The notes: generated by a model not told the origin, from the letters alone. A stretch of 64,000 bases of DNA from Phytoactinopolyspora mesophila (GCF_010122465.1 NZ_WLZY01000003.1:248001-312000), one strand, 5' to 3'. Counted from the first letter of the stretch, positions 41,643 through 50,871 are shown. Numbers and translations are program-made.

Positions 41643-42710
41643 CTAGAGCGTGCAACCCACCAGCACCGGTTCGTTGACCAGCTCGACACCGAACTTCTCG
41701 TGGACACCCGCGCGGATCTCGCGTGCCAGGGCCAAGAGATCGATCGCCTTCGCGGTGCCGCGATTGGTCAAAGCCAGGGTGTGTTTCGTCGACAGTGAGG
41801 CCGCGGCGTCGGCGTTGGGATAACCCCTGGGGTAGCCGGCGCGCTCGATCAGCCACGCGGCACTCGTCTTGACCCTGCCGTCCGGCTGAGGCCAGCGGGG
41901 CGCGGCGTCCGGCAGCTGAGCCGCGCTCTCGACATCCAGCACCGGGTTGGTGAAGAACGACCCCGCACTCCAGGTGTCGTTGTCCTCCGCCTCGAGCACC
42001 ATGCCTTTGCCCCGCCGCAGCTTCAGCACCGCCGCCCGGACGTCTGGGAGCGGGGCACGCCCCCCGAGTTCTACCCCCAGAGCGGCGGCCAGCTCCCGGT
42101 ACCCGATGGGCGTGCCGAGGCTGCCCTGACGAAGCTGATAGCTGACCGTCAAGATCACATAGCGGTCCGAGCCTTTGAAGCGACTGTTCCGGTACTGAAA
42201 AAGACAATCGGCATTGGCGAACGTCCGGATCCGTTGCTGGGCGCGGTCGTAGGTACGCACCGACCAAACAGTCTGAGCCACTTCCTGACCGTAGGCGCCC
42301 ACATTCTGCATCGGGGTGGCACCAACAGCACCGGGGATGCCCGACAACGCCTCAATACCGGTCCAGCCCTCGGTAACGGCACGCTCGACCAAGGCGTCCC
42401 ATGATTCGCCCGCCGCGGCGGTCACGACAATCCCACCACACGCGGCGATGTCGTCCGCCTCACACGATGCGGAGGCATCAACGTCGACGCCTTGGGTCGA
42501 GATTCTCAGTACCGTACCGTCGAAGCCTTCGTCGGTGGCCAGAACGTTGGACCCGCCCCCGAGCACGAGCAGCGGCTCGTTTCGCGTATCGCAGTCACGT
42601 ACTACTTCGAGGACTTCAGCTTCGGTTTCGGCCTCGACGAGCCGCTTGGCCGGTCCTCCAACCCGCAACGTGGTCAGTTCGGCCAGCATGACGCCGGTCT
42701 TCTCACGCAT
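41643..42710 (-). CDS. murB: UDP-N-acetylenolpyruvoylglucosamine reductase
   Basis: A 355-residue type I MurB. The FAD-binding VLGGGSNVLATDEGFDG starts near residue 49, GIPGAVGATPMQNVGAYGQE follows, then the YRNSRFKGSDRY loop and SAGSFFTNPVL with the catalytic serine. It reduces UDP-GlcNAc-enolpyruvate to UDP-MurNAc with NADPH in the cytoplasm. An internal ATG at 42689 is an alternative start. It lies 43 bp after hadB. Confidence 0.96.
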   Translation of the reverse strand: MREKTGVMLAELTTLRVGGPAKRLVEAETEAEVLEVVRDCDTRNEPLLVLGGGSNVLATDEGFDGTVLRISTQGVDVDASASCEADDIAACGGIVVTAAAGESWDALVERAVTEGWTGIEALSGIPGAVGATPMQNVGAYGQEVAQTVWSVRTYDRAQQRIRTFANADCLFQYRNSRFKGSDRYVILTVSYQLRQGSLGTPIGYRELAAALGVELGGRAPLPDVRAAVLKLRRGKGMVLEAEDNDTWSAGSFFTNPVLDVESAAQLPDAAPRWPQPDGRVKTSAAWLIERAGYPRGYPNADAAASLSTKHTLALTNRGTAKAIDLLALAREIRAGVHEKFGVELVNEPVLVGCTL

Positions 42711-42753
42711 CGGCGCTCCTCGTCACCTTCATGGCCGCTCACTCGGCCCGCGG

Positions 42754-43203
42754 TCAGCCAAGCGGTGCGGCGACGCCTTCGGTGTCGTTCTTCGGGGGGC
42801 GAGTGACCGCCCGGGCTTGAGTGAGAACCTTCTGGTCCTCCACACGCACCGCCAGCTCGACCCCGACGAGACCGTCATCGCCGACATCGGTGACCGTCGC
42901 GGACACGTGCACGGCCACGCCGTCGTCGTCGTCCGGCACGACGACTGGGCGGGAGAATCGGACGCCGTACTCAACCACGGCGGCCGGATCACCTAGCCAG
43001 TCGGTCAGCAGGCGGCTGGCCAGACCCATCGTCAGCATGCCGTGCGCGAGCACCCCGGGCAGCCCGACCGACTCAGCCACGCGGTCGTTCCAGTGAATCG
43101 GGTTGAAATCGCCCGACGCGCCGGCATACCGCACCAGGTTCTCCCTGGTGATCCGGTATTCCTGCGCCGCAACCACTTGCCCGACGGCGAGCGTGTCAGG
43201 CAT
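42754..43203 (-). CDS. hadB: MaoC-like (R)-hydratase, HadB-type subunit
   Basis: A 149-residue hotdog-fold protein. The hydratase 2 motif with catalytic Asp and His is seen in YAGASGDFNPIHWNDRVAES. The ATG at 43203 is chosen over one at 43209 because GGAGGAG stands 6 nt before it. It overlaps hadA by 8 bp. In mycobacteria the HadAB pair dehydrates 3-hydroxyacyl-ACP; in other actinobacteria the function of the conserved pair next to rpmG and murB is less certain. Confidence 0.87.
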   Translation of the reverse strand: MPDTLAVGQVVAAQEYRITRENLVRYAGASGDFNPIHWNDRVAESVGLPGVLAHGMLTMGLASRLLTDWLGDPAAVVEYGVRFSRPVVVPDDDDGVAVHVSATVTDVGDDGLVGVELAVRVEDQKVLTQARAVTRPPKNDTEGVAAPLG

Positions 43204-43645
43204 TCGCATTCTCCTCCGGCCGGATCAGCAGGGTGGCTTGCGCGATGCACACCTGGTCTCCGTCGGCGCCGCGCACATCGTTGACGATGGTGAGCAGATC
43301 GCTCCCAGCCACCTGCCGGATGGCATCCAGCGTGGTGGTGGTCTCCAACCGGTCCCCGACAACGAGCGGCCGGGTGTAGGTGAAGCGCTGGTCGACGTGG
43401 ACCACCCTGGCGAACTCGATGCCGAGGTCGGCCATGAGCAGGTCGAAACCACGCATCACCGGGATCATGGCGAATGTCGGTGGCGCGACCACGTCGCGGT
43501 GTCCGTACTTGCGCGCAACTTCGGCATCGACGTAGACCGCATTCGCGTCGCCGATCGCTTCAGCGAACTCCCGCACCTTTTCCCGGCTGACCTCATAGGG
43601 CTGCGGAGGGTAGATCCGCCCAACGGCGGATGGATCAATGGCCAT
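43196..43645 (-). CDS. hadA: MaoC-like dehydratase partner, HadA-type subunit (UPF0336)
   Basis: A 149-residue hotdog-fold protein of the UPF0336 family, YPPQPYEVSREKVREFAEAI then VVAPPTFAMIPVM. It lacks the Asp/His hydratase pair, consistent with the substrate-binding, non-catalytic partner of HadB. The two genes overlap by 8 bp, so equal synthesis is likely. It follows rpmG by 75 bp. Confidence 0.86.
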   Translation of the reverse strand: MAIDPSAVGRIYPPQPYEVSREKVREFAEAIGDANAVYVDAEVARKYGHRDVVAPPTFAMIPVMRGFDLLMADLGIEFARVVHVDQRFTYTRPLVVGDRLETTTTLDAIRQVAGSDLLTIVNDVRGADGDQVCIAQATLLIRPEENANA

Positions 43646-43720
43646 GATTCGACGTTACCGGCGTGCAAAACCTGCCGCCGACCGGGGCTCGGTTGGTCGG
43701 CGGCTGGCTGCGCTGCATGG

Positions 43721-43891
43721 TCAGCGGGTCTCGCGATGCGACGTGTGCGTACGGCAGCGAACGCAGAACTTCTTCAGCTCGAGCCGGTCGGGGTCGTTCC
43801 GACGGTTCTTCTTGGTGATGTAGTTGCGCTCTTTGCACTCCGTGCAAGCCATGGTGATCTTGGGACGGATGTCAGCGCTCTTGGCGGCCAC
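43721..43891 (-). CDS. rpmG: 50S ribosomal protein L33 (zinc form)
   Basis: A 56-residue protein starting at GTG 43891, [20 protein letters not shown], with the zinc pairs CTEC and CVRC and the typical [16 protein letters not shown]. The longer frame adds residues unlike L33. It lies 100 bp after tRNA-Met, matching the tRNA-Thr, tRNA-Met, rpmG, hadAB, murB order of actinobacteria. Confidence 0.95.
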   Translation of the reverse strand: MAAKSADIRPKITMACTECKERNYITKKNRRNDPDRLELKKFCVRCRTHTSHRETR

Positions 43892-43991
43892 GGGTGCCTC
43901 TCTCCATACAAAGACTACGAACCTGGCAAGGGTAGCCGACCTCGGCCGAGTATCCCAATCGAGCACGGGACGGGCAGGAAGCCGACTGCGG

Positions 43992-44065
43992 TAGCGGGGG
44001 CGGGACTTGAACCCGCGACACCACGATTATGAGCCGTGTGCTCTAACCACCTGAGCTACCCCGCC
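43992..44065 (-). tRNA. tRNA-Met (CAT, elongator type)
   Basis: A 74-mer on the minus strand: acceptor GGCGGGG/CCCCGCT (first pair G-U), D-arm GCTCAGGTGGTTAGAGC, anticodon loop CTCATAA with CAT, T-arm GCGGGTTCAAGTCCCGC, discriminator A. The paired first position and D-arm fit elongator rather than initiator tRNA; an Ile tRNA with modified C34 cannot be ruled out. Confidence 0.93.
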
Positions 44066-44100
44066 AAGGGTGTCCCGTGCCGGGCAGCGGGACAATCCAG

Positions 44101-44173
44101 AGCCCCAATACGGAATCGAACCGTAGACCTTCTCCTTACCATGGAGACGCTCTGCCGACTGAGCTATTGGGGC
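44101..44173 (-). tRNA. tRNA-Thr (GGT)
   Basis: A 73-mer: acceptor GCCCCAA/TTGGGGC, D-arm GCTCAGTCGGCAGAGC, anticodon loop ATGGTAA with GGT, T-arm TACGGTTCGATTCCGTA, discriminator T. It is 35 bp upstream of tRNA-Met on the same strand, so the two are likely co-transcribed. Confidence 0.95.
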
Positions 44174-44198
44174 GCGTGCGCCAGACGAGAGTACACAA

Positions 44199-45440
44199 TC
44201 ACAGGGCGTTGACGCGAATCGTGACGGGCTCCGTTCCGGCGGCCGGCCGGGAGCGTCCCCACCACCCGGCCATCACAGCTGCCAGGATCAGCCACAGCAT
44301 CACCGCGCCTACCAGCCAGCTCCAGCCCGCTACTCCGAACACAACGCTTCCCGCGGTGCCGCCCAGGCTGCTGCCGAGGTAGTAACACGTCGTATAGAGC
44401 CCGGATGCCTGGCCTCGAGCTTCGCGGCTGGCCGCTGCCGCGGTCCAGCCGTTGGCGACCGCATGTGCGGCGAAGAAGCCGATGGTGAGCACCCCGAAGC
44501 CGGCCACCACCAACGGCAGCGCATCCGGAACGGTGAGGGCGGTTCCGGCAGCGGTGACGAACAGGGCCCCGATCAGCACCCGGCGCCGGCCGGCCCGCCT
44601 GGTGAGCACACCGGTCACCGCCGAAGAAACGGCGCCCAGCGCATAGGTGAGGAACACCAGCGAGGCCAGACCTGGAGACAGGTCGAACGGCGCGCCGGTC
44701 AGCCGGAACCCGACGACGTTGTACAGAGCGACGAACGCTCCCATCGCCAGAAAAGCCACGGCGTACTGCACACCCAACTCCGGATGCCGCATGGCCGCAC
44801 GCATACCTGCCCAGACGCTGGGCCGGCGCCCGTGGGGCTCAACGGCGGCGTCGGCCGCGGGCGCCGCCGGCAAAGCGATGATGGTGACGACGACACAAAT
44901 AAGGGAGAAGCCCGCGACGACGGCTAGCGCGCCACGCCATCCAAGTGAGTCCACGCTCAGGCCCGACAACAGCCGGCCGAGCATGCCGCCGAGCGTGTTA
45001 CCGGCGATCATCGCGCCAACCGCGGCTGCCACTCCCGCCCTGCCGAGCCGATCCGCCAGGAGCGCGGCGCCGATGCCGGCCAACCCGGCGATCGCGGCAC
45101 CTTGGAGTGCACGCATAGCCAGTAGCACTGAGTACGAGGGCGCGAGCGGAAGCAGCAGGCCGATGGCTACCGATACACAAATCGACACCACGATGAGGCG
45201 CCTCCGGCCGACGAAGCCCGCTAACAGCGCCATCGGCAGCACCGCCAGTGCCAGCGCACCAGTCGCCACGCCGACCGCCAGTGACGCTCCCCCGGGCTGG
45301 AGGCCGTAGTCGGCCGCTAACTGCGCGAGCACCGGCTGCGGCGCGTAGAGCAGTGCGAACGACGCCGTTCCCGCCGCGGCTACCCCGATGGTCAGGCGCG
45401 TCGTCTCGGTTCGCGGCTGGGCGTCTGAGTTAGCTGGCAC
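44199..45440 (-). CDS. MFS transporter (drug-efflux type)
   Basis: About 413 residues from the GTG at 45440; a GTG at 45482 would add 14 residues but leave only 21 bp to the divergent regulator. Twelve hydrophobic segments are seen. The early LLYAPQPVLAQLAADYGLQP and LAGFVGRRRLIVVSICVSVA resemble YtbD/AraJ-type DHA1 exporters. It is divergent from a LysR gene, its probable regulator. The substrate is unknown. Confidence 0.87.
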   Translation of the reverse strand: MPANSDAQPRTETTRLTIGVAAAGTASFALLYAPQPVLAQLAADYGLQPGGASLAVGVATGALALAVLPMALLAGFVGRRRLIVVSICVSVAIGLLLPLAPSYSVLLAMRALQGAAIAGLAGIGAALLADRLGRAGVAAAVGAMIAGNTLGGMLGRLLSGLSVDSLGWRGALAVVAGFSLICVVVTIIALPAAPAADAAVEPHGRRPSVWAGMRAAMRHPELGVQYAVAFLAMGAFVALYNVVGFRLTGAPFDLSPGLASLVFLTYALGAVSSAVTGVLTRRAGRRRVLIGALFVTAAGTALTVPDALPLVVAGFGVLTIGFFAAHAVANGWTAAAASREARGQASGLYTTCYYLGSSLGGTAGSVVFGVAGWSWLVGAVMLWLILAAVMAGWWGRSRPAAGTEPVTIRVNAL

Positions 45441-45466
45441 GTTCTCGACGCTAAGCCGGTCAAACT

Positions 45467-45487
45467 GATTCGTCCAATACACTAATC
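45467..45487. promoter_or_regulatory. Possible LysR operator in the divergent gap
   Basis: GATT (45467-45470) and AATC (45484-45487) form a short dyad around 13 nt between the MFS and LysR starts. It resembles an interrupted LysR-type box but the T-N11-A core spacing is not exact. Position is the best evidence. Confidence 0.3.
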
Positions 45488-45503
45488 TGGCAAAATCTAT
45501 CCA

Positions 45504-46448
45504 ATGACGTATGAGAATGAGCTTCGCAACGCTGACCAGCTACTCGCGGGTCAGGCGGCGCCGACACTCGCTCTACTCGCCGCGCTTGGTGAGACACAGA
45601 GTGTCACCCGCACGGCGGAGCACATCGACATACCGCAGCCGACGGTGAGCCGGCGGCTGGCGTCTATCGCCGAGGCGTTGGGCGCGCCGCTCACGCAGCC
45701 AGCCGGCAGAGGCATCCGGCTGACTCGAGTCGGACGAATCCTGACCGAGGCGGCCGCCCAGGCATTGGCCACACTCGAGGCAGGGGCACGGCAAGCCCGC
45801 GAAGAGGTCGAGCCTTCCAGCGGACACGTCGTCATAGGGTTCCTGCATCTGCTGGGCCGCTCGCTCGTGCCGGGCTTGCTACGCGGCTTTCGGCGTGAGC
45901 ATCCTTCGGTGCGTTTCAGCCTCGTACAAGGCTCGAGGCAGCAGATACTCGAACGTCTCGACGGCGGTGAACTCGACCTGGCGCTGGTTGCGCCACTGCC
46001 CGCCGAAGACTCCGCACTGACCAGCTTTCCGGTGACCGTACAAGAACTATTGCTCTCCGTCCCCGATGACCATCGTTTCGCCGCACGGCGCCGGATCCGG
46101 TTCACCGAACTCGCCGACGAAGAGTTCGTGATGCTAGAACACGGCTACGGCCTCCGGCAGATCACCGATGCGCTGTGCTCAGCTGCGGGCTTCACTCCCA
46201 AGATCGCTTTCGAGGGGCAGGAATCCGACACCGTCCGCGGCCTGGTAGCGGCCGGGCTAGGAGTCTCCCTCCTGCCTCGGTTTGATCCCGGGAAACCAGC
46301 TGGGGTGGCCGAAGTCCCCCTCGCCCCCAAAGTCACCCGGACTGTGGGTCTGGCCTGGCCCAGAAGTCAGTGGTCCACCCCCGCCGTCCGCGCGTTCCGC
46401 GAGTATGTGCGCAACTCGACGACGCTTGACCGGCCGCCGGGAGGATGA
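45504..46448 (+). CDS. LysR family transcriptional regulator
   Basis: A 314-residue protein. The N-terminal winged helix-turn-helix is seen in QSVTRTAEHIDIPQPTVSRR followed by LEALGAPL-like ALGAPLTQPAGRGIRLTRVG (about 30-75). A two-lobed effector domain follows from residue 110 (VVIGFLHLLGRSLVPGLLRG). It is divergent from the MFS transporter and probably controls it and itself. The effector is unknown. Confidence 0.92.
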   Translation: MTYENELRNADQLLAGQAAPTLALLAALGETQSVTRTAEHIDIPQPTVSRRLASIAEALGAPLTQPAGRGIRLTRVGRILTEAAAQALATLEAGARQAREEVEPSSGHVVIGFLHLLGRSLVPGLLRGFRREHPSVRFSLVQGSRQQILERLDGGELDLALVAPLPAEDSALTSFPVTVQELLLSVPDDHRFAARRRIRFTELADEEFVMLEHGYGLRQITDALCSAAGFTPKIAFEGQESDTVRGLVAAGLGVSLLPRFDPGKPAGVAEVPLAPKVTRTVGLAWPRSQWSTPAVRAFREYVRNSTTLDRPPGG

Positions 46449-46569
46449 TCTTCCGCTGGATAGGATGACCGGGGACGACGCCCGTCACCGCCCTGAGCAC
46501 AAGGCCCGTGACAACTCTTCGTCGCGAAGGGTTGCTCGATGTCACGAAACAGACCAAACTCACTCCAGC

Positions 46570-47814
46570 ATGTCTGAGTCCCCAGCGTCGTATCGCGAGG
46601 TCTTCGCGATCTCCGAGTTCCGCCGCCTCTGGGCGGCGCACACGCTGTCCGTCATCGGCGACCAACTGGCCCGGATCGCTATCACCCTCCTGGTCTACCA
46701 GCGGACTCAGTCGGCCGGGTTGACGGCGCTGACCTACGCCCTGACCTTCCTGCCCGACTTCATCGGCGGCGCGGCCCTGGCGGGGCTGGCCGATCGGTTT
46801 CCGCGGCGCACGGTGATGGTCGCCAGCGACCTCGGGCGCGCCGGCCTGGTGGTGCTCATGGCGCTGCCGGGCATGCCGCTGGCCGTTCAGGCGGGTCTGC
46901 TGTTCTGCGTGCAACTGATCGCCGCGCCCTTCTCCACCGCACGACAAGCGGCCCTGGCCGACATGCTTCCAGGCGATCGCCTAACCGTAGGCCTCGGCGT
47001 GATATCGATCACCTATCAAGCTGGCCTGGTCCTCGGGTTCGGTGCCGGTGCGGCCCTCGTGGCGCAAGTCGGAGTCTCCACCGCATTGGTGATCAATGCC
47101 TGCACCTTCGTCCTGTCTGCGCTCATCATTCGCTACGGCATCCACCATTACCGGCCAGCGCGACCCGCAGCCGGCGAACCCGCCCCGGGGCAATGGGAGA
47201 CGATCCGCGCGGGATGGGCCATCGTGGCTCGAAGCGCGCAACTACGCACGCTGCTCGCCATCGCGTGCTGCTCAGGCTTCTATGCCGTGCCGGAAGGCCT
47301 TGCCGTGCCGTATGCCGACCAAATCGGCAGTGGCACCGTCGCCGTCGGCTGGCTGCTGGCGGCGAATCCGGTGGGAACGGTCATCGGCATGACCCTGCTG
47401 CGGGTGATCCGGCCCGACCGGCGGCTTGCGATTCTCGGGCCCATGGCCGTGCTCAGCAGCCTGATATTGCTTCCTACCGCCTGGGCGCCGGGCCTCGCGA
47501 TTACGCTGGTGCTGTGGACCCTCAGCGGAGTGTTCTCAGCCCATGACATCGTCACCCAGGCGACATACGTGCGGCTCGTTCCCACACACCGCCGCGGCCA
47601 GGCCATCGGCGTCGCGATCGCCGCACTCCGTGCCGCTCAGGGCCTCGGTATCGTCCTGGCGGGCCTTTTAGCCCAGTTCTTGACGCCGGCAGCCATCATC
47701 GCTGGGGCAGCCGCCCTGGGAACCGTTGTCACGGCCGTAGCAGCGACAAGATGGCTGCGAGCAGTCTCGTCCAACCCCAGTTTCCCCGCCCATGACGAGA
47801 CCGACAACGCTTAG
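46570..47814 (+). CDS. MFS transporter
   Basis: A 414-residue protein from ATG 46570 (MSESPASYREVFAISEFRRL). About twelve membrane segments and the loop motif GLADRFPRRTVMVASDLGRA place it among MFS exporters of the MdtH/enterobactin-exporter-like type (YxxVFxxxEFRxLWxxxxxS start). The longer in-frame start overlaps the LysR gene. It follows that gene by 121 bp on the same strand, so the two may share a transcript. The substrate is unknown. Confidence 0.88.
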   Translation: MSESPASYREVFAISEFRRLWAAHTLSVIGDQLARIAITLLVYQRTQSAGLTALTYALTFLPDFIGGAALAGLADRFPRRTVMVASDLGRAGLVVLMALPGMPLAVQAGLLFCVQLIAAPFSTARQAALADMLPGDRLTVGLGVISITYQAGLVLGFGAGAALVAQVGVSTALVINACTFVLSALIIRYGIHHYRPARPAAGEPAPGQWETIRAGWAIVARSAQLRTLLAIACCSGFYAVPEGLAVPYADQIGSGTVAVGWLLAANPVGTVIGMTLLRVIRPDRRLAILGPMAVLSSLILLPTAWAPGLAITLVLWTLSGVFSAHDIVTQATYVRLVPTHRRGQAIGVAIAALRAAQGLGIVLAGLLAQFLTPAAIIAGAAALGTVVTAVAATRWLRAVSSNPSFPAHDETDNA

Positions 47815-47885
47815 CTGGCCACAAAGGCACCCGACTCAACCGTCACAGGACCGCTGGCTGTAGCCACTCCGTCCAAGGCCGTCCG

Positions 47886-48125
47886 ATGACTCTCTTAGTA
47901 CGTCACGAATCAACGGCTCCACTTGTTGTCACGCATCCAAATCACCACCTCTCACCCCACGGACCACCAACACCACCATCAACGGCTCCACTTGTTGTCA
48001 CGCATCCAAATCACCACCTCTCACCCCACGGGCCACCAACACCACCATCAACGGCTCCACTTGTTGTCACGCATCCGAATCACCACCTCTCGTTGCCGAA
48101 ACCTCGCCCGGGACGCACCTCATGA
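47886..48125 (+). CDS. Possible small repeat protein (79 aa) spanning the 69-bp repeats
   Basis: An ATG at 47886, with AAGG 7 nt upstream, opens a frame made of 2.5 copies of a 23-residue unit containing APLVVTHPNHHLSPHG. The repeat period of 69 bp keeps the frame in every copy, but other frames stay open too, so coding is uncertain. The peptide is rich in Pro and His. No homology is recognised. Confidence 0.2.
   Translation: MTLLVRHESTAPLVVTHPNHHLSPHGPPTPPSTAPLVVTHPNHHLSPHGPPTPPSTAPLVVTHPNHHLSLPKPRPGRTS
47910..48091 (+). repeat. 69-bp direct tandem repeat, 2.6 copies
   Basis: Units begin at 47910, 47979 and 48048 with TCAACGGCTCCACTTGTTGT; the third stops at 48091. Copies 1 and 2 differ at one base (GGACC versus GGGCC) and copy 3 has one change (CCGAAT for CCAAAT). 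The plus strand is C/A-rich and very poor in G. It lies in the 447-bp gap between the MFS and GGDEF genes. Near-identity shows recent amplification. Confidence 0.9.
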
Positions 48126-48261
48126 GAGATTGGTACCACTACTGGACCTATTGTCCTTGTTTGTCGAAGAATGCCTTCACTGTCCTCCGGGCATATGAGA
48201 GACTTGCGCGCAGCGTGTGGGGGCACGGGTGAGGTCGACCGGCGGAGGCAGGGGGCCACAT

Positions 48262-49617
48262 GTGATAGGCCGCGCACGACGATGGTGCCAGGAGTGGGCG
48301 CTCTGGCAACTGCCGCGACCTGCCCTGATTCTTGTACTGGTCGTAAATGCCAGCGCAGTCATCGTCACGGCGGCAACGGCGTTTCTGGTCGATATCGACC
48401 GGGGCGATCTAGCTCGCTTCGCGCTCTTAGCTGGTTGCGCATGGGCAGCGATCGAACTCACGCGCCATATCGAACGGATCCGTTCCTACCAGCCGGCCGC
48501 TACGGTCGCTTACGTCGACAGCACAACTGTCTGGTCCTTCGCGGCGATAATCATCCTTCCGCCTGCTCTTGCCTCAGGAATGGTTGCCGTCACTTACATC
48601 CTGTCCTGGGCGCGGGTCAAGACGCGCAGGGCAATCCCGTATCGCTGGACATACTCCGCAGCTACCGTGCTGCTAGGAACACATGTAGCCGGGCTTGTGC
48701 TCGCAGCTGGCATGAGCAACTACCCAGGCGTGCCCGATCCAACGTCGATGACAGGCTTCAAGGATCTGGGCGTTGTCGTGTTGGCCGCCACCGTGCGGTG
48801 GGTATTTAACACAGGCCTAGTCATGACAGCGATCGCACTCGCGAATCCGACTGCACGGAGCAAGGACCTGTTCAACAACTTCAGCGAACAATTTCTCGAA
48901 GCCGGCGCGTTGGGACTTGGGCTTGCGGTCGCGGTGATCGTCACAGCCAACCCCTTCGCGCTCCCAGGCATCTTGATCGCCATCATCGCGCTCCACCGAA
49001 GTCTTCTCGTCAGTCAATACCGGCAAGCGTCCCGCGTCGATGCCAAGACTGGACTCGCGACGGCGGGACGATGGCACGAGTTTGCCGAGGGCATGCTGAA
49101 GGTCGCTCAACAGCGGAATGCGCCCTTGGGCTTGCTCATCATCGACCTAGACCGCTTCAAAGCGGTCAACGACACTTACGGTCACCCGTTCGGCGATAAG
49201 GTTCTCCGAACTGTCGCGGATGAACTCCGGGCTGAAGTCCGCGAGCTTGACGCGTGCGGCCGATGGGGCGGCGAAGAGTTCACAATCCTGCTTCCGGACA
49301 TCGGGACCCGCGAGGCCCTCTACCGGGTCGCGGAACGCATTCGCCTGCGCATCCAGTCCGTTGCAGTTGACGCACCCGACAACGACGGCACCGGGACCCC
49401 CGTGTACCTCAGCGTTTCGATCGGGGGCACGCTCTATTCCGCGAAAGACCACGGCACACTCGATGATCTCCTGCTCGCCGCAGATACCGCGCTGTACAAA
49501 GCGAAGAACAGCGGTCGAAACACCGTCCGCCTGAGTGCGAACCAATTGGCCGCGCCGACCGAGCCCACGGAAACCGACCCGCCGGCGACGAATCTGCCGC
49601 ATGCCGACTCGGCCTAG
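48262..49617 (+). CDS. Membrane diguanylate cyclase (GGEEF domain)
   Basis: A 451-residue protein from GTG 48262; a GTG at 48217 is possible. Six or so membrane segments occupy residues about 15-250, followed by the GGDEF domain (RVDAKTGLATAGRWHEF, then DLDRFKAVNDTYGHPFGDKV). The active site GGEEF is at 336-340, with an RELD inhibitory site five residues before it. It should make cyclic di-GMP from GTP, with feedback control. The membrane sensor domain is of unknown input. A decayed paralogue follows directly. Confidence 0.9.
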   Translation: MIGRARRWCQEWALWQLPRPALILVLVVNASAVIVTAATAFLVDIDRGDLARFALLAGCAWAAIELTRHIERIRSYQPAATVAYVDSTTVWSFAAIIILPPALASGMVAVTYILSWARVKTRRAIPYRWTYSAATVLLGTHVAGLVLAAGMSNYPGVPDPTSMTGFKDLGVVVLAATVRWVFNTGLVMTAIALANPTARSKDLFNNFSEQFLEAGALGLGLAVAVIVTANPFALPGILIAIIALHRSLLVSQYRQASRVDAKTGLATAGRWHEFAEGMLKVAQQRNAPLGLLIIDLDRFKAVNDTYGHPFGDKVLRTVADELRAEVRELDACGRWGGEEFTILLPDIGTREALYRVAERIRLRIQSVAVDAPDNDGTGTPVYLSVSIGGTLYSAKDHGTLDDLLLAADTALYKAKNSGRNTVRLSANQLAAPTEPTETDPPATNLPHADSA

Positions 49618-49818
49618 CAAGTTGGTCGGGTCAGCACGCTGGGGAAGCCGGAATCAGCTCCGTCATGTCATCACCCGATCGGCAATGGGGAGGCGACCTT
49701 TCGCCGAGATGCGCCAAGTGCGCAGCGACCTGGTTGGCCTCAGGCGGCGAACCCGGCGCAGGCCAGACCGTCAGAAGATCGAGAGGCCAAGGCCCTCCGC
49801 CAGATGATGGAGCGCGAC

Positions 49819-50871
49819 ACCTCCGCGGTGTAGTCGTTCGCAGCGCTCATAGTCTTACCCCCTGCCTTGGCGTCAGCGATGGTCGTGATCACGTTCATCA
49901 TCTGCTGGATCAGGGTCAAGCACGACAACGGCTTCCCCTACCGATGGGTCTATTCGTGCGCAACCGTCTTGCTTGGCACCCACGCGGCGATACTCCTGCT
50001 GTCCGTCGCGGCGAGCAGCTACCCTGGCGTGCCCTCCGCACAGGCCCCGACCAACTTGATCGACCTGAGCATCATCGTGCTGGCAGGGACCATACGATGG
50101 TCCTTCAACGCCGGACTGATCATGGCGGCGATAGCCTTGGCGGATCCGATGTTGCGGACGAAGGATCTCTTCGAGAACTTCAGCGACCAAACTCTGGAAG
50201 CGGGTGCGCTGGGGCTCGGGCTCGTCTCGGCGATCCTGCTCATCGTCAACCCCATCGCGCTACCCGGTGTCGTCATCGCCATCGCGGCGCTCGCACGCAG
50301 CGCATTGGTCAACCAGTACCAACATGCGACACATATAGACACAAAGACAGGCCTGGCAACCGCCGAGCACTGGCATGACTGCGCCGAGAGCATGCTGAAG
50401 CGAGCCCGCCTTCGGGGCGACAACTTCGGCATCCTGCTCGTTGACTTAGACAACTTCAAGGCCATGAACCGCATCCATGGGTCGGCGCACGGAGATCGAG
50501 TATTGCGCGCAGTCGCGGATGATCTCTTGCGCGGAGTTCGCGAAACGGATACTTGTGGCCGCTGGGGTGGCGACAAATTCTCCGTGATGGTCGCCGAGGT
50601 CACGGCCATGCACGACGTCCGCCGGGTAGCGGATCGCATACGCCGGTGCATTCAGTCAGTGGTCGTGGAACCCCTCCAAGGCAGCGCCATCACAGCACCG
50701 CTTGACATCAGCGCGCCTGTCGGAGGTGTCCTTCATGTGCCGGGCAACGAATCGACGCTCGACGAACTCATCCTCGCCGCCGAGTCCGCCCTTTACGAAG
50801 CGAAAAACGACGGACGAAACACCGTTCGCTTGACCTCCGCACGCACCGACCTGCCCACCGACTCCGCGTGA
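49819..50871 (+). pseudogene. Decayed duplicate of the membrane GGDEF protein (TAG stop, GGDKF)
   Basis: This region is paralogous to the gene just upstream. Reading in frame from 49819, TSAV-stop-SFAALIVLPPALAS aligns with STTVWSFAAIIILPPALASG, so a Trp codon is TAG at 49831-49833. The N-terminal third upstream is not recognisable. After the stop, a 334-residue frame (TTG 49867 or ATG 49879) runs to 50871 with several membrane helices and a GGDEF domain whose signature is GGDKF; the RETD inhibitory site is kept. Either it is a pseudogene or it is expressed as a truncated, catalytically dead cyclic di-GMP binder. Confidence 0.75.

Noticed and set aside
47910-48091. CRISPR array
   Set aside because: The 69-bp units abut directly with no variable spacers; this is a plain tandem repeat.
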